A DNA stretch of 64,000 bases, taken from NCBI GenBank assembly GCA_001296005.1, contig LJHR01000026.1:1-64000 (forward strand), read 5' to 3'. Of the stretch, positions 8,459-17,662 are shown piece by piece (position 1 is the stretch's first letter; each line of letters opens with the position of its first letter). Below the pieces are notes generated by a model, which was not told the origin of the DNA, ran no database searches, and worked only from the letters and a program-made list of their open reading frames with translations. This DNA is from an alpha proteobacterium AAP38 (GTDB taxonomy: Bacteria; Pseudomonadota; Alphaproteobacteria; Azospirillales; Azospirillaceae). The translations under genes and the position numbers were made by a program.

Positions 8459-10843
8459 CTATTCCAGCAGCACCCGCGCGACGGCATCGATGATGGCATC
8501 CGCATCCAGGCGCAGGGCGGCGTAAAGGTCGGGCAGATCGGCAGATTGACCAAAGGTTTCCACCCCCAGTGCAGCCACCTTGTGCCCCCGCACCCCGCCC
8601 AGCCAGGACAAGGCGGATGGGTGCCCATCGGTGATGGTGACGAGACGCGCCGTGGCAGGCAGGGTGGACAGCAGACGCTCCACCGGCGCCACCGCCACTT
8701 GCCCCGCCTGCCGTGCGCGGCGCGCGGCCATCCAGCCCTGATGCAGCCGGTCCGCCGACGTCACGGCCAGCAGGCCGGCACCCGGCACATCCTCCAGCAG
8801 CTGCGCATGCGCGGACAGCACCTCCGGCGCCAGGGCACCCATATAGATGAGGGTCAGATCGGCATCCGGTGCCGGCGGACGCAGCCAATAGCCGCCATCA
8901 ATGACCGCCTCGGCGTCCAGCGGGCGGGACGGCTGCTCCAGGCTGCGTGTGGACAGGCGCAGATAGAGGCTGCCGCCATCGGGTTTCTGCATGTGTGCGA
9001 ACCCCCAGCGCATGATGACCGCCAGTTCATCGACATAGGCAGGTTCAAAGCTGGACAGTTTCGGCAGGCCCATGCCGATCAGGGGGGTGGCGATGGATTG
9101 ATGCGCCCCGCCCTCCGGCGCCAGGGTCACGCCGCTGGGTGTCGCGACCAGCATGAAGCGCGAGTCCTGATAAAGGGCGTAGTTGAACGCATCCAGCCCG
9201 CGCATCACGAACGGATCATAAAGCGTACCCACCGGCAGCAGCCGCGCCCCGAACAAATCATGGCTGAGGCCCAGGGCCGCCAGCATCAGGAACAGATTAT
9301 GTTCGGCGATGCCCAGTTCGATATGCTGGCCCTGCGGATCGCCCTGCCAGCGCTGCGCCGACACGACCTTCTGTTCCTTGAAGATGTCGTGCCGTTCATG
9401 CCGGTCGAACAGGCCGCGCCGGTTGACCCAGGCACCCAGGTTGGTGGAGACAGTGACGTCCGGGCTGGTCGTCACGATGCGTGATGCCAGTTCGGTGTCG
9501 CCCTTGGCCAGCTCGGCCAGGACCTTGCCGAATCCCTCCTGTGTGCTCATCCGTTCCGTTACCGAAACATCAAGTCGTTCCGGTACCGGTACAAATCCGG
9601 CAGACAGGCGGCGCGTTGGGGTGGCGGTGAAAGGCACCTCCTCCGTCAGGAAGCGCTTCAGGTCCTCCACATCCACGTCCAGGCCCGCAAACGGTTCCCA
9701 TTCCTGGCCGTCCTTGATGCCGCACTGCGCCTTGAAGGCGGCCATCTGCTCCAGGTTCATCAGGCCGGAATGGTTATCCTTGTGCCCCTGGAACGGTAGC
9801 CCCATGCCCTTGACCGTATAGGCCACGAAACAGGCCGGGCGTTCGGCATCCGGGCCGTTGGCGGCGGCATGGAAAGTGTCCAGGATGGTCGGCAGGTCAT
9901 GGCCGGCCAGATTGGTCATCAACCGCGCCAGCATCGCATCATCATGACTGTCCAGCAGTCCCCGGATGCCGCTGGTCGTGCCCAGATCGCGGATCAGCGC
10001 CTCGCGCCAGGCCGCCCCGCCCTTAAAGCACAGGGCCGCATAAAGCTGGTTCGGACAGGTGTCGATCCAGTGGCGCAGCGCCTCACCACCCGGCTCCAAG
10101 AACGCCGCCTCCAGCAGGCGGCCATATTTCATGATGACCACATTCCAGTCGAGCGACCGGAACATGCCGGTGATCGGCTCCCACAGCTTGTCGGAAACGA
10201 CGCTATCCAGGCTCTGCCGGTTATAATCAATGATCCACCAGGCATTGCGCAGATCATGCTTCCAGCCTTCCAGCATGGCCTCGAAGACATTGCCCTCGTC
10301 CATCTCGGCATCGCCGACCAGGGCCACCATGCGGCCCTCGGGCTGATCCGACAGGCCCTTCAGGCGCACATAATCCTGCACCATGCTGGCAAAGGCCGTG
10401 ACCGCCACCCCCAGACCGACGGAACCGGTGGAGAAATCCACATCATCGGTATCCTTGGTACGCGATGGATAGGACTGGGCACCGCCAAAGGCGCGGAACC
10501 GTTCCATCTTCTCCCGCGTCTGGCGACCCATCAGATATTGAATGGCGTGGAAGACGGGACTGGCATGGGGCTTCACCGCGACGCGGTCCTGTGGGCGCAG
10601 CACATCGAAGAACAAAGCCGTCATCAGGCTGACCATGGAAGCGCTGGAGGCCTGATGCCCGCCCACCTTCAACCCATCGCGCGACGGGCGCAGGTGATTG
10701 GCATTGTGGATCATCCATGTGGACAGCCACAGCGCCTTTTTCTCCAGCGCGCGCAGATGCGCCAGATGGCGGTCATCGCGGGCGGCACCGGGGATGGCGG
10801 GGCGAATATCGGGCATGGTGGACGTGTCCCTGACAGAAGGCAT
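8459..10843 (-). CDS. Transketolase / pyruvate dehydrogenase E1-like enzyme
   Basis: A 794-residue thiamine-diphosphate enzyme. The N-terminal half has the cofactor-binding stretch VALVGDAEMDEGN, with a downstream IIDYNRQ as in homodimeric E1 and transketolase. The middle contains a pyrimidine-binding domain (HIELGIAEHNLF) and the C-terminus a transketolase C domain (VTSADRLHQGW). No lipoyl or E2 gene is adjacent, so pyruvate dehydrogenase activity is not supported by context. A transketolase or an alpha-keto-acid decarboxylase role is equally possible. Two starts fit: the ATG at 10843 and another nine codons later (10816) behind AGGGA. The next gene upstream, 10947-11216, may share its transcript. 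Confidence 0.8.
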   Translation of the reverse strand: MPSVRDTSTMPDIRPAIPGAARDDRHLAHLRALEKKALWLSTWMIHNANHLRPSRDGLKVGGHQASSASMVSLMTALFFDVLRPQDRVAVKPHASPVFHAIQYLMGRQTREKMERFRAFGGAQSYPSRTKDTDDVDFSTGSVGLGVAVTAFASMVQDYVRLKGLSDQPEGRMVALVGDAEMDEGNVFEAMLEGWKHDLRNAWWIIDYNRQSLDSVVSDKLWEPITGMFRSLDWNVVIMKYGRLLEAAFLEPGGEALRHWIDTCPNQLYAALCFKGGAAWREALIRDLGTTSGIRGLLDSHDDAMLARLMTNLAGHDLPTILDTFHAAANGPDAERPACFVAYTVKGMGLPFQGHKDNHSGLMNLEQMAAFKAQCGIKDGQEWEPFAGLDVDVEDLKRFLTEEVPFTATPTRRLSAGFVPVPERLDVSVTERMSTQEGFGKVLAELAKGDTELASRIVTTSPDVTVSTNLGAWVNRRGLFDRHERHDIFKEQKVVSAQRWQGDPQGQHIELGIAEHNLFLMLAALGLSHDLFGARLLPVGTLYDPFVMRGLDAFNYALYQDSRFMLVATPSGVTLAPEGGAHQSIATPLIGMGLPKLSSFEPAYVDELAVIMRWGFAHMQKPDGGSLYLRLSTRSLEQPSRPLDAEAVIDGGYWLRPPAPDADLTLIYMGALAPEVLSAHAQLLEDVPGAGLLAVTSADRLHQGWMAARRARQAGQVAVAPVERLLSTLPATARLVTITDGHPSALSWLGGVRGHKVAALGVETFGQSADLPDLYAALRLDADAIIDAVARVLLE

Positions 10844-10946
10844 CTGGCCCCGTCACCGCACGCCCAACCAAAGCCGGCCAACAGGCAAACCGCCGACGGA
10901 AGACCCATCGGCGCTTATATCAGCAAATTCGTCTCAGGTGAAACGA

Positions 10947-11216
10947 TCAGCCCGCGCGCGGGCTGCCGAACAGCCGCGTAAAACTGTCGACCGTCAGGGT
11001 GCGCACCGCCCCCTTGTCCCGGCGCAGGCCATGCGGGTCCGGCCCGTCCACCACATCATTGCGCGCCACATAGCGCACATGGGGGAGCGGAAAACCGTCC
11101 TGTGTCACGGCCAGCACGCGGGCCGTTTCCACGGTGTTGAAGATCACCCGCTGGTACACGGCACCCGGAACAGGGGCCGCCAACGGTTTGGAACGCTTGA
11201 ACAACGACACGCTCAT
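10947..11216 (-). CDS. Small conserved-looking protein of unknown function
   Basis: An 89-residue basic protein starting MSVSLFKRSKPL. The chosen ATG at 11216 follows a GGGGGCG ribosome site; a start five codons earlier is possible. It has no membrane segment or signal peptide. The segment VYQRVIFNTVETARVLAV...GFPLPHVRYV looks like a small beta-rich fold, and such proteins are common in alphaproteobacteria, but I do not recognise a function. It lies about 100 bases upstream of the transketolase-like gene on the same strand. Confidence 0.65.
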   Translation of the reverse strand: MSVSLFKRSKPLAAPVPGAVYQRVIFNTVETARVLAVTQDGFPLPHVRYVARNDVVDGPDPHGLRRDKGAVRTLTVDSFTRLFGSPRAG

Positions 11217-11550
11217 CGTAACGCCCCCCATTTCGGTTCACCCCGGACTTGACCCGCCATTGGCCGTCCGTTTCCCAAAAGTGGTACCGCTTTTCCGGTA
11301 TATGGAAATTAACGCATTCATTTTGTGCGCGCAATAAGATGTCACAGAATCCTGCGACTATCTTCCCAGGATTTATCGGGGATTTTAGGCAAATCAATGA
11401 AACATCACCGTCACACGGATCGGATGTTAGGATATCATTCTGGCAATACTTAACAGCGTAGATTAGCGCCCAGGCGTTGCCAAAACGAAACCCTGGAGAC
11501 GTTACCCCGCGCACAGGACGGGACGTGCAACAACATTACCTGACTGTTTT
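11217..11550. other. Intergenic region, no gene seen
   Basis: About 330 bases, moderately AT-rich at 11330-11460. It probably holds the promoter of the small gene at 10947-11216 and the 3' end of the NnrE/NnrD transcript. I see no hairpin terminator or RNA gene in it. Confidence 0.4.
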
Positions 11551-13017
11551 TCAAAGATTATTCTGTTTCAGAACAGCCGGCACCGCCTCCGGCAGATCCT
11601 CGGCGATCAGACCCCGGCCACAATATTCGCCCGCAGCGCCATGCAGCCAGGCACCGGCACTGGCGGCATCGAACGGGTCCATCCCCTGGGCCAGCAGGGC
11701 CAGGATCAGGCCCGACAGCACATCGCCACTACCCGCAATGGCGAGGTCGGGCGGTGCATTATGGTTGATGCGGACCCGCCCGTCGGGATGCGCGATCACC
11801 GTATCCGGTCCCTTCAGCAACACCACCGCCCCCGACTCCGCCGCCGCATGGCGCGCACGGTCCAGGCGGGAACCGGTCAGCGGACCGAACAGCCGCGCGA
11901 ACTCCCCTTCATGCGGGGTCAGTACCCAGCGCCCATCAAGCCCAGCCTGCCGCAGCGTCGAAAGCTGCCCGGCAAAGCTGCTGAAAAAATCAGCATCCAG
12001 CACGCCCGTCTTGCCGGCGCGCAGGCTGGCCAGTACGGCATCGTGCAGAAGCGGCCCCGTACCGGCACCCGGCCCCAGCAAGACGGCATTGCGGCGCGGA
12101 TCGGCCAGCAGTTCCGAAAAACCGACCCCGTCGGCAATGGGCTGCACGATCAGGCTGGGCATGGACAGGCAGTAGACCAGCTGTGCCGCCGGCTCACAGG
12201 CCAGCGTCACCAGCCCGGCCCCCAGCCGCAGGGCAGCCCGTGCCGACAGCCGGGCCGCCCCCGTCATCAACGTCCCGCCTAGGATCAGGGCGTGGCCGCG
12301 CTGATATTTGTGTCCGGTGACAGAGGGCCTGGGGAATTGTGAGCGCCAGAGGGCCGGGCCATTGGCCTGGACGGTCGCGCCGATGCTGGCCAGAACGGAG
12401 GCCGGGATGCCGATATCGGCAATGACCAGTCGCCCGACATGGCCGCGTGCAGGATAAAGGTAATGAGCGGGTTTGGGCCGGAAGAAGCTGACGGTGACAT
12501 CCGCGACGGGTGCCGCACCCAAAATCATCCCATCATCGCCATTGATACCGCTGGGCACATCCACGGCCAGAACCGGTACCCCCTGCCCCGCCATGGCCTG
12601 CACTAGCGCCAGCGCCTGCCCGTCCAGCGGACGGTTCAGCCCTGCCCCGAACATCGCGTCGATCACCAGACCGGCACCGGACAGCAGGTCAGGTGAAGCC
12701 AGTTCCACACCGCCGGTCCAGCGTTCTGCCGCCCAAGCCGCATCCCCGCGCAACGCCGCACGGTCGCCCAAAAGCCCGACCCGCACCGGCCAGCCGGCGG
12801 CGGACAGATGCCGGGCCGCCACGAACCCATCGCCCCCATTATTGCCGGGACCGCAGAGGATGACGACAGGCCGGGGCCGTCCGCCGCACAGAATAACGGC
12901 CTCACGCGCCACGGCCATGCCCGCGCGTTCCATTAGCAGGGTGCCGGGTATGCCGGCCTGCATGGCGGCGCGGTCGGCCGCCACCATCTGGGCCACGGTC
13001 AGGATTTCTTGGGCCAT
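11551..13017 (-). CDS. nnrE-nnrD: Bifunctional NAD(P)HX epimerase / ADP-dependent dehydratase
   Basis: A 488-residue fusion that repairs hydrated NADH and NADPH. The N-terminal YjeF domain (about 1-210) epimerises the R form: VILCGPGNNGGDGFVAARHL is its nucleotide-binding segment. The C-terminal ribokinase-like domain (about 220-488) is the dehydratase, with LTPHEGEFARLFG and GSGDVLSGLI. The frame is open for another 55 codons upstream through the tRNA-His gene, but the ATG at 13017 gives the standard MAQEILT N-terminus and avoids overlap with the tRNA. Confidence 0.95.
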   Translation of the reverse strand: MAQEILTVAQMVAADRAAMQAGIPGTLLMERAGMAVAREAVILCGGRPRPVVILCGPGNNGGDGFVAARHLSAAGWPVRVGLLGDRAALRGDAAWAAERWTGGVELASPDLLSGAGLVIDAMFGAGLNRPLDGQALALVQAMAGQGVPVLAVDVPSGINGDDGMILGAAPVADVTVSFFRPKPAHYLYPARGHVGRLVIADIGIPASVLASIGATVQANGPALWRSQFPRPSVTGHKYQRGHALILGGTLMTGAARLSARAALRLGAGLVTLACEPAAQLVYCLSMPSLIVQPIADGVGFSELLADPRRNAVLLGPGAGTGPLLHDAVLASLRAGKTGVLDADFFSSFAGQLSTLRQAGLDGRWVLTPHEGEFARLFGPLTGSRLDRARHAAAESGAVVLLKGPDTVIAHPDGRVRINHNAPPDLAIAGSGDVLSGLILALLAQGMDPFDAASAGAWLHGAAGEYCGRGLIAEDLPEAVPAVLKQNNL

Positions 13018-13084
13018 GCCCTGTCTTCCAGCTTGGGAGAAAGCATGGGGCCATTCTGCGCCAGGGCGGGCATGGCCCAGAAAT

Positions 13085-13114
13085 GAAAAAAGCCGCCCGA
13101 AGGCAGCCTTTTTT
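13085..13114 (-). terminator. Terminator between tRNA-His and the NAD(P)HX gene
   Basis: On the minus strand GCTGCC and GGCGGC pair around a TTCG loop, followed by TTTTTT. A-runs on the other side make it potentially bidirectional. It lies 24 bases past tRNA-His. Confidence 0.8.
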
Positions 13115-13137
13115 CCAATTTCTCCGCGCAGGGAGAA

Positions 13138-13214
13138 TGGGGCGATGGACGGGACTCGAACCCGCGACCACTCGGACCACAACCGAGAGCTCTACCAACT
13201 GAGCTACCACCGCC
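13138..13214 (-). tRNA. tRNA-His (anticodon GUG)
   Basis: On the minus strand the acceptor GCGGTGG pairs with CCATCGC. An extra G at position -1 (base 13214) faces C73, the identity mark of histidine tRNA. D arm GCTCAGTTGGTAGAGC, anticodon loop TTGTGGT giving GUG, T arm with TTCGAGT. CCA is encoded (13140-13138). Confidence 0.96.
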
Positions 13215-13373
13215 GCCGGAGGCCGCCTTATGCAACAACAGCCCCAGGGCGTCAAGCATTCCTTTCACAAAAAATCGCAGGCCCGCCTTGCTTGGAGCAA
13301 GGCCGCAGGAGAGACGGCACTTTGCCACTGAACAAGGCGCTTCGCTTGGTTAATGCGCAGTTTTTCGGCCTGA

Positions 13374-13889
<516 letters not shown>

Positions 13890-13894
13890 CTTTT

Positions 13895-13930
13895 TTTCGG
13901 GCGTTTCGGTAACATCCGAAGCGCCCGAAA
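13895..13930 (+). other. Stem-loop between glnB and glnA
   Basis: A 15-bp stem (13895-13909 with 13916-13930, one G-U pair) and a six-base loop lie just after the glnB stop. A T run precedes it and none follows, so it is not a classical terminator for the rightward transcript. It could stabilise or process the shared glnB-glnA mRNA. Confidence 0.5.
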
Positions 13931-14050
13931 CCAGGGCACAGAATTTTCTTTCAAATGGTCCGGGGATGGGGTAACGCCACCAACCGGCGGCCCCAAAAGC
14001 CCGGGACCGGTTCCTTCCACGACAAACCTCAAACCACGGAAGCAGAGGCT

Positions 14051-15460
14051 ATGTCTGATTTGGCCAAGTTCTTCGACCTGATCAAGGAAAACGACGTCAA
14101 GTATGTCGATTTCCGCTTCACCGACATCAAGGGGAAGGTTCACCACGTTTCCCAGCATATCTGCACTGTCGATGAAGATCTGCTGACCGACGGCGTCATG
14201 TTCGACGGCTCGTCCATCGCCGGCTGGAAGGCGATCAACGAGTCCGACATGACCCTGCTGCCGGACCTGTCGACGGCCGTCATGGACCCGTTCTCGGCCC
14301 AGCCGCTGCTGACCGTTCTGTGCGACGTGCTGGAGCCCTCCACCCGTCAGCCCTACAGCCGTGACCCGCGCTCCATCGCCAAGGCCGCTGAGCGCTACAT
14401 GGCGTCGGCCGGCATCGGCGACACCGCGTTCTTCGGCCCGGAAGCCGAGTTCTTCGTGTTCGACGACGTGAAGTTCGAAGTCTCGATGAACAAGGTCATG
14501 TACGAGTTCGACTCCGAAGAGGGTCCGTACAATTCCGGTCGTTCGTACGAAGGCGGTAACCTGGGTCACCGTCCAGGCGTCAAGGGCGGCTACTTCCCCG
14601 TGGCCCCGATCGACAGCGCCCAGGACCTGCGCGCCGAGATGCTGACGGTTCTCGCCGAGATGGGCGTCGAAGTCGAGAAGCACCACCACGAAGTGGCCGC
14701 CTCGCAGCATGAGCTGGGCGTCAAGTTCGGCACGCTGGTCAAGATGGCCGACGGCATGCAGCTGTTCAAGTATGTGGTCCACAATGTGGCCCATCAGTAC
14801 GGCAAGTCCGCGACCTTCATGCCGAAGCCGGTGTTCGGCGATAACGGCTCGGGCATGCACTGCCACCAGTCGATCTGGAAGGACGGCAAGCCGCTGTTCG
14901 CCGGCAACCAGTATGCCGACCTGTCGGAAACCGCCCTGTTCTATATCGGCGGCATCATCAAGCATGCCCGCGCCCTGAACGCCTTCACCAACCCGCTGAC
15001 CAACAGCTACAAGCGTCTGGTCCCGGGCTATGAGGCACCGGTGCTGCTGGCTTATTCCAGCCGCAACCGTTCGGCTTCCTGCCGTATCCCGCACGTGTCG
15101 AGCCCGAAGGGCAAGCGCGTCGAGGTCCGCTTCCCCGATCCGGGCGCGAACCCCTATCTGGCGTTCGCCGCCATGCTGATGGCCGGTCTGGATGGTATCC
15201 AGAACAAGATCCATCCGGGCGAAGCCATGGACAAGAACCTGTACGATCTGCCGCCCGAAGAACTGAAGGAAATCCCGACGGTTTGCCGCTCGCTGCGCGA
15301 AGCCCTGGAAAGCCTGAACGCCGACCGCGACTTCCTGAAGAAGGGCGACGTCTTCACCGACGACATGATCGACAGCTTCATCGAGCTGAAGATGGAAGAA
15401 GTGCTGGCGTTCGAAACCTCGCCGCACCCGATCGAGTACAAGATGTATTACAGCGTCTGA
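14051..15460 (+). CDS. glnA: Glutamine synthetase type I
   Basis: A 469-residue glutamine synthetase, exactly the length of the enterobacterial enzyme. It joins ammonia to glutamate in a dodecamer. Visible signatures include FDGSSIAGW, the ATP-site [10 protein letters not shown] segment (in [14 protein letters not shown]) and the adenylylation site [10 protein letters not shown]. The ATG at 14051 follows GGAAG and gives MSDLAKFF. The last codons (MYYSV, stop) are the left attachment site of the integrated element. The protein is intact, but its original 3' end and terminator now lie beyond 29819. Confidence 0.98.
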   Translation: MSDLAKFFDLIKENDVKYVDFRFTDIKGKVHHVSQHICTVDEDLLTDGVMFDGSSIAGWKAINESDMTLLPDLSTAVMDPFSAQPLLTVLCDVLEPSTRQPYSRDPRSIAKAAERYMASAGIGDTAFFGPEAEFFVFDDVKFEVSMNKVMYEFDSEEGPYNSGRSYEGGNLGHRPGVKGGYFPVAPIDSAQDLRAEMLTVLAEMGVEVEKHHHEVAASQHELGVKFGTLVKMADGMQLFKYVVHNVAHQYGKSATFMPKPVFGDNGSGMHCHQSIWKDGKPLFAGNQYADLSETALFYIGGIIKHARALNAFTNPLTNSYKRLVPGYEAPVLLAYSSRNRSASCRIPHVSSPKGKRVEVRFPDPGANPYLAFAAMLMAGLDGIQNKIHPGEAMDKNLYDLPPEELKEIPTVCRSLREALESLNADRDFLKKGDVFTDDMIDSFIELKMEEVLAFETSPHPIEYKMYYSV

Positions 15461-15461
15461 T
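15439..15461 (+). repeat. attL: core attachment site in the 3' end of glnA
   Basis: The 23 bases match 29819-29841 except at 15448 (T here, C at 29828). Both copies encode KMYYSV-stop or its equivalent, so integration regenerated a complete glnA end. Confidence 0.9.
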
Positions 15462-15488
15462 CTAAGCCGTTGTTATGCCTTGGGTTTC

Positions 15489-15531
15489 GAGGTGTCTCGG
15501 ACCCCAAGGTGTAGCAGTTCGGTGTAGCAGT
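15489..15531 (+). repeat. Left arm-type repeats of the element
   Basis: GGTGTAGCAGT occurs at 15508-15518 and 15521-15531, a 13-base period. GAGGTGTCTCG at 15489-15499 occurs inverted at 29763-29773. The same GGTGTAGCAG motif recurs near attR, so these are probably integrase or excisionase arm sites. Confidence 0.65.
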
Positions 15532-15551
15532 CAAGACGGCTCGTAGAGGGC

Positions 15552-15603
15552 AAAAAAAGGGAGTGGCTAGGGAGGCATACGGCCAACCCTGGTCACTCCC
15601 TTT
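15552..15603 (-). terminator. Terminator after the DUF3644 gene
   Basis: Arms AAAGGGAGTG (15556-15565) and CACTCCCTTT (15594-15603), with inner pairing AGGG/CCCT, are followed on the minus strand by seven T. It also stands in place of the lost glnA terminator. Confidence 0.8.
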
Positions 15604-15650
15604 GCTATTGGGCGTGGGTAGATCACGCACCTGATAGACGGACTAGCCGG

Positions 15651-16862
15651 TCATCGAAACTCGTCCCCACGTTCGCTCAGGTAGGTGCGGACGTGATCAA
15701 GCCAGGACGGGTACCAGTACCAACTACCGTCCGCCAGCGTGACCCCGTAGGCCTTCCCCCGGTCTTTTGCACCAACGGACTGCCACAGCTTCGTGTGCGC
15801 CGTCATGTTGAACCGCCGGAAGCCCTCTTTCTTCATCTGGTCCACTACCTGCTTTGGCTTCATCTTGGGGCGCTCCGTGTCCTTCAGCAGGAGCCTCAGT
15901 TTCTCGCCACGTTCACTGTCCCCCCGGATGAACTCCACAACCTGATCGGCCTTGCCCTTCGAGTTCACCGACTGCTCGATGTAGGCAACCCGGTAGGCGT
16001 AACGCGGATCAGCGACCATCTCATCCGTGAGCGCGTCTTCGTAGGCGATCTGCGCTGCCTGGATATGGGCAGGAAGGTCCGTCTCCTGGAGCAGGATGTT
16101 TCGCTGGTCTCTATCTATCGTACTGAACTGAAGGGCCAGCCCCATCTCCTTGTCGAGACCATACTGGGCACCGGCGATCTCCTTGATGGCCCTGTTGAAG
16201 TTGAGACAGCACGCCTGGAGCTTGGCTGAGATCGCATCATCAATACGATTGGTGAGCTGGTGCTCAATCTCGTGCCTGATGGCGATGAGGAAGCCGAGGT
16301 TGGTCTTGGTCGGCTCGTCCAGCGGGCAACCAGGATGCCGGAGACATTCCTCAAGTTCCCAATGCTTATCCGCGCCATGCCGAGTCTTAACGACCTCCTC
16401 CACTCCGCCGTTGGTTCGCTTATGGCGAATGTCCACCCCGTTGCGACGATAGTGCCAGTGAAGAAGGTAAGTGAAGGCGATCACGGCAGTGACGATGAAC
16501 AGCTCACTTTTGAACTGCGCACGGGGGTTGTTGAACCCTTGCACGGCGGCGAGCATTGCTTCCCGCGCTTTGATCAACAGCTCATCGCCGCGCACATGGA
16601 GGCCGGTAGTCGGGTCAAGGTGTGGCCAACTAGCAATGAAGTCGGCAAGCGCCTCCTCTGACGCGGCCTCTACCCCCCTGTGCTTTGTCTCACCCCGAAT
16701 CTCGGATATCCGCGCATGGTTGATGCTGCGGGTTGGTCGCGTGAAGTAGGCGAGGATGTCCTGGTCATTCAGACCGGTCGATGAGATGAACCGCTTCACC
16801 AGCGCGACTTCCCATCGCTCCAGCTTATTGTTCGAACTTCTAGCCTTCCTTACAGGTGCCAT
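15651..16862 (-). CDS. DUF3644 protein with a HEPN-type RX4H motif
   Basis: A 403-residue protein. The N-terminal part (about 14-60) resembles a small helical DNA-binding domain (RFISSTGLNDQDILAYF). The central part matches the DUF3644 family: LFIVTAVIAFTYLLHWHYRR, then the motif RHEIEH at 196-201, an R-X4-H arrangement as in HEPN ribonucleases, followed by a helical segment. Family knowledge: HEPN proteins act as RNases in toxin-antitoxin and abortive-infection systems; a nuclease role here is inference. I chose the ATG at 16862 behind GGGGGCG; the frame opens 16 codons earlier. It is the last of three leftward genes that begin at 19552. Confidence 0.75.
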   Translation of the reverse strand: MAPVRKARSSNNKLERWEVALVKRFISSTGLNDQDILAYFTRPTRSINHARISEIRGETKHRGVEAASEEALADFIASWPHLDPTTGLHVRGDELLIKAREAMLAAVQGFNNPRAQFKSELFIVTAVIAFTYLLHWHYRRNGVDIRHKRTNGGVEEVVKTRHGADKHWELEECLRHPGCPLDEPTKTNLGFLIAIRHEIEHQLTNRIDDAISAKLQACCLNFNRAIKEIAGAQYGLDKEMGLALQFSTIDRDQRNILLQETDLPAHIQAAQIAYEDALTDEMVADPRYAYRVAYIEQSVNSKGKADQVVEFIRGDSERGEKLRLLLKDTERPKMKPKQVVDQMKKEGFRRFNMTAHTKLWQSVGAKDRGKAYGVTLADGSWYWYPSWLDHVRTYLSERGDEFR

Positions 16863-16954
16863 AACGCCCCCACAACGGCGGACAGTTGCAATGGGGGTAG
16901 CATCCACCATTTCGAGTGAAGGGGCTATGCCTTGGACGCGATATCTTCTACGTT

Positions 16955-17416
16955 CTACTCACTTTTGCCTATGAGTTCACATCCCCGGTTCAATGTCTCC
17001 ACCGTCCAGCCGCCTTCCTCTATAAGTTGACGGAGCAACTGGATCGCTTCCGCATAAGCGGTTGTCCCTACACGACCGGCGGACTTCAACCGAGGACTTC
17101 CCCTGGTGATCAACAGGACTGCGACCTCCACGTCCATATTGTCAAACAAGCCCGCGTAAGTCTGGGGTTCGTTCCAGGCGAGCATCCGGACTGTAAACTC
17201 CCGAGGATCGACACGGAGCGACTGAGCAAGTGGCCGATAGCTTGAAGGTGGAACAGTTACACGGCCAGACTCATATGAGGAGATCATTGTGTAATGCTCA
17301 ATACCTACCAACAACGCCAAGTCCCCCTGCGTAAGACTATGGGATTTACGCAGATGGCTTATGTACGATCCCGCCCCTTCCTTGTTCCTCTTTACTGTCT
17401 CAGGACTCAAGCCCAT
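16955..17416 (-). CDS. XRE-family helix-turn-helix regulator
   Basis: A 153-residue protein. An XRE helix-turn-helix occupies about residues 15-72 (ISHLRKSHSLTQGDLALLVG...YESGRVTVPP). The C-terminal half is an unassigned helical domain (AYAEAIQLLRQLIEEGG). It sits between the SF2-like ATPase gene and the DUF3644 gene on the same strand. It is the likely repressor or antitoxin-like controller of this group, by position only. Confidence 0.8.
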   Translation of the reverse strand: MGLSPETVKRNKEGAGSYISHLRKSHSLTQGDLALLVGIEHYTMISSYESGRVTVPPSSYRPLAQSLRVDPREFTVRMLAWNEPQTYAGLFDNMDVEVAVLLITRGSPRLKSAGRVGTTAYAEAIQLLRQLIEEGGWTVETLNRGCELIGKSE

Positions 17417-17662
17417 CTTCCATTCTCCGCACGGCTCAGCAGACGATTGACATCGATACTCTGAAGGATGTCCATGTCACACTTCCTTTGCGGACTGCAC
17501 AGGTCAAGACCACACCCGTTAAACAAGCGAATACAAGTTAAGCGGCTACTCAACCCGCATCCTCATAGGCACGTCCCCGGCTGATATCTCCGGGCGAGGT
17601 CCGATGGCACCACAAGGGGGCTTGTGCCTCCCCATGGACCTCCGGAACCCCGCTCAGCAGAT

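Noticed and set aside
13138-13214. tRNA-His or tRNA-Leu as the island's integration site
   Set aside because: Neither tRNA end is repeated elsewhere; the repeats match the glnA 3' end instead.
13895-13930. Terminator between glnB and glnA
   Set aside because: The T tract precedes the stem on the transcribed strand and none follows, so it does not fit a terminator.
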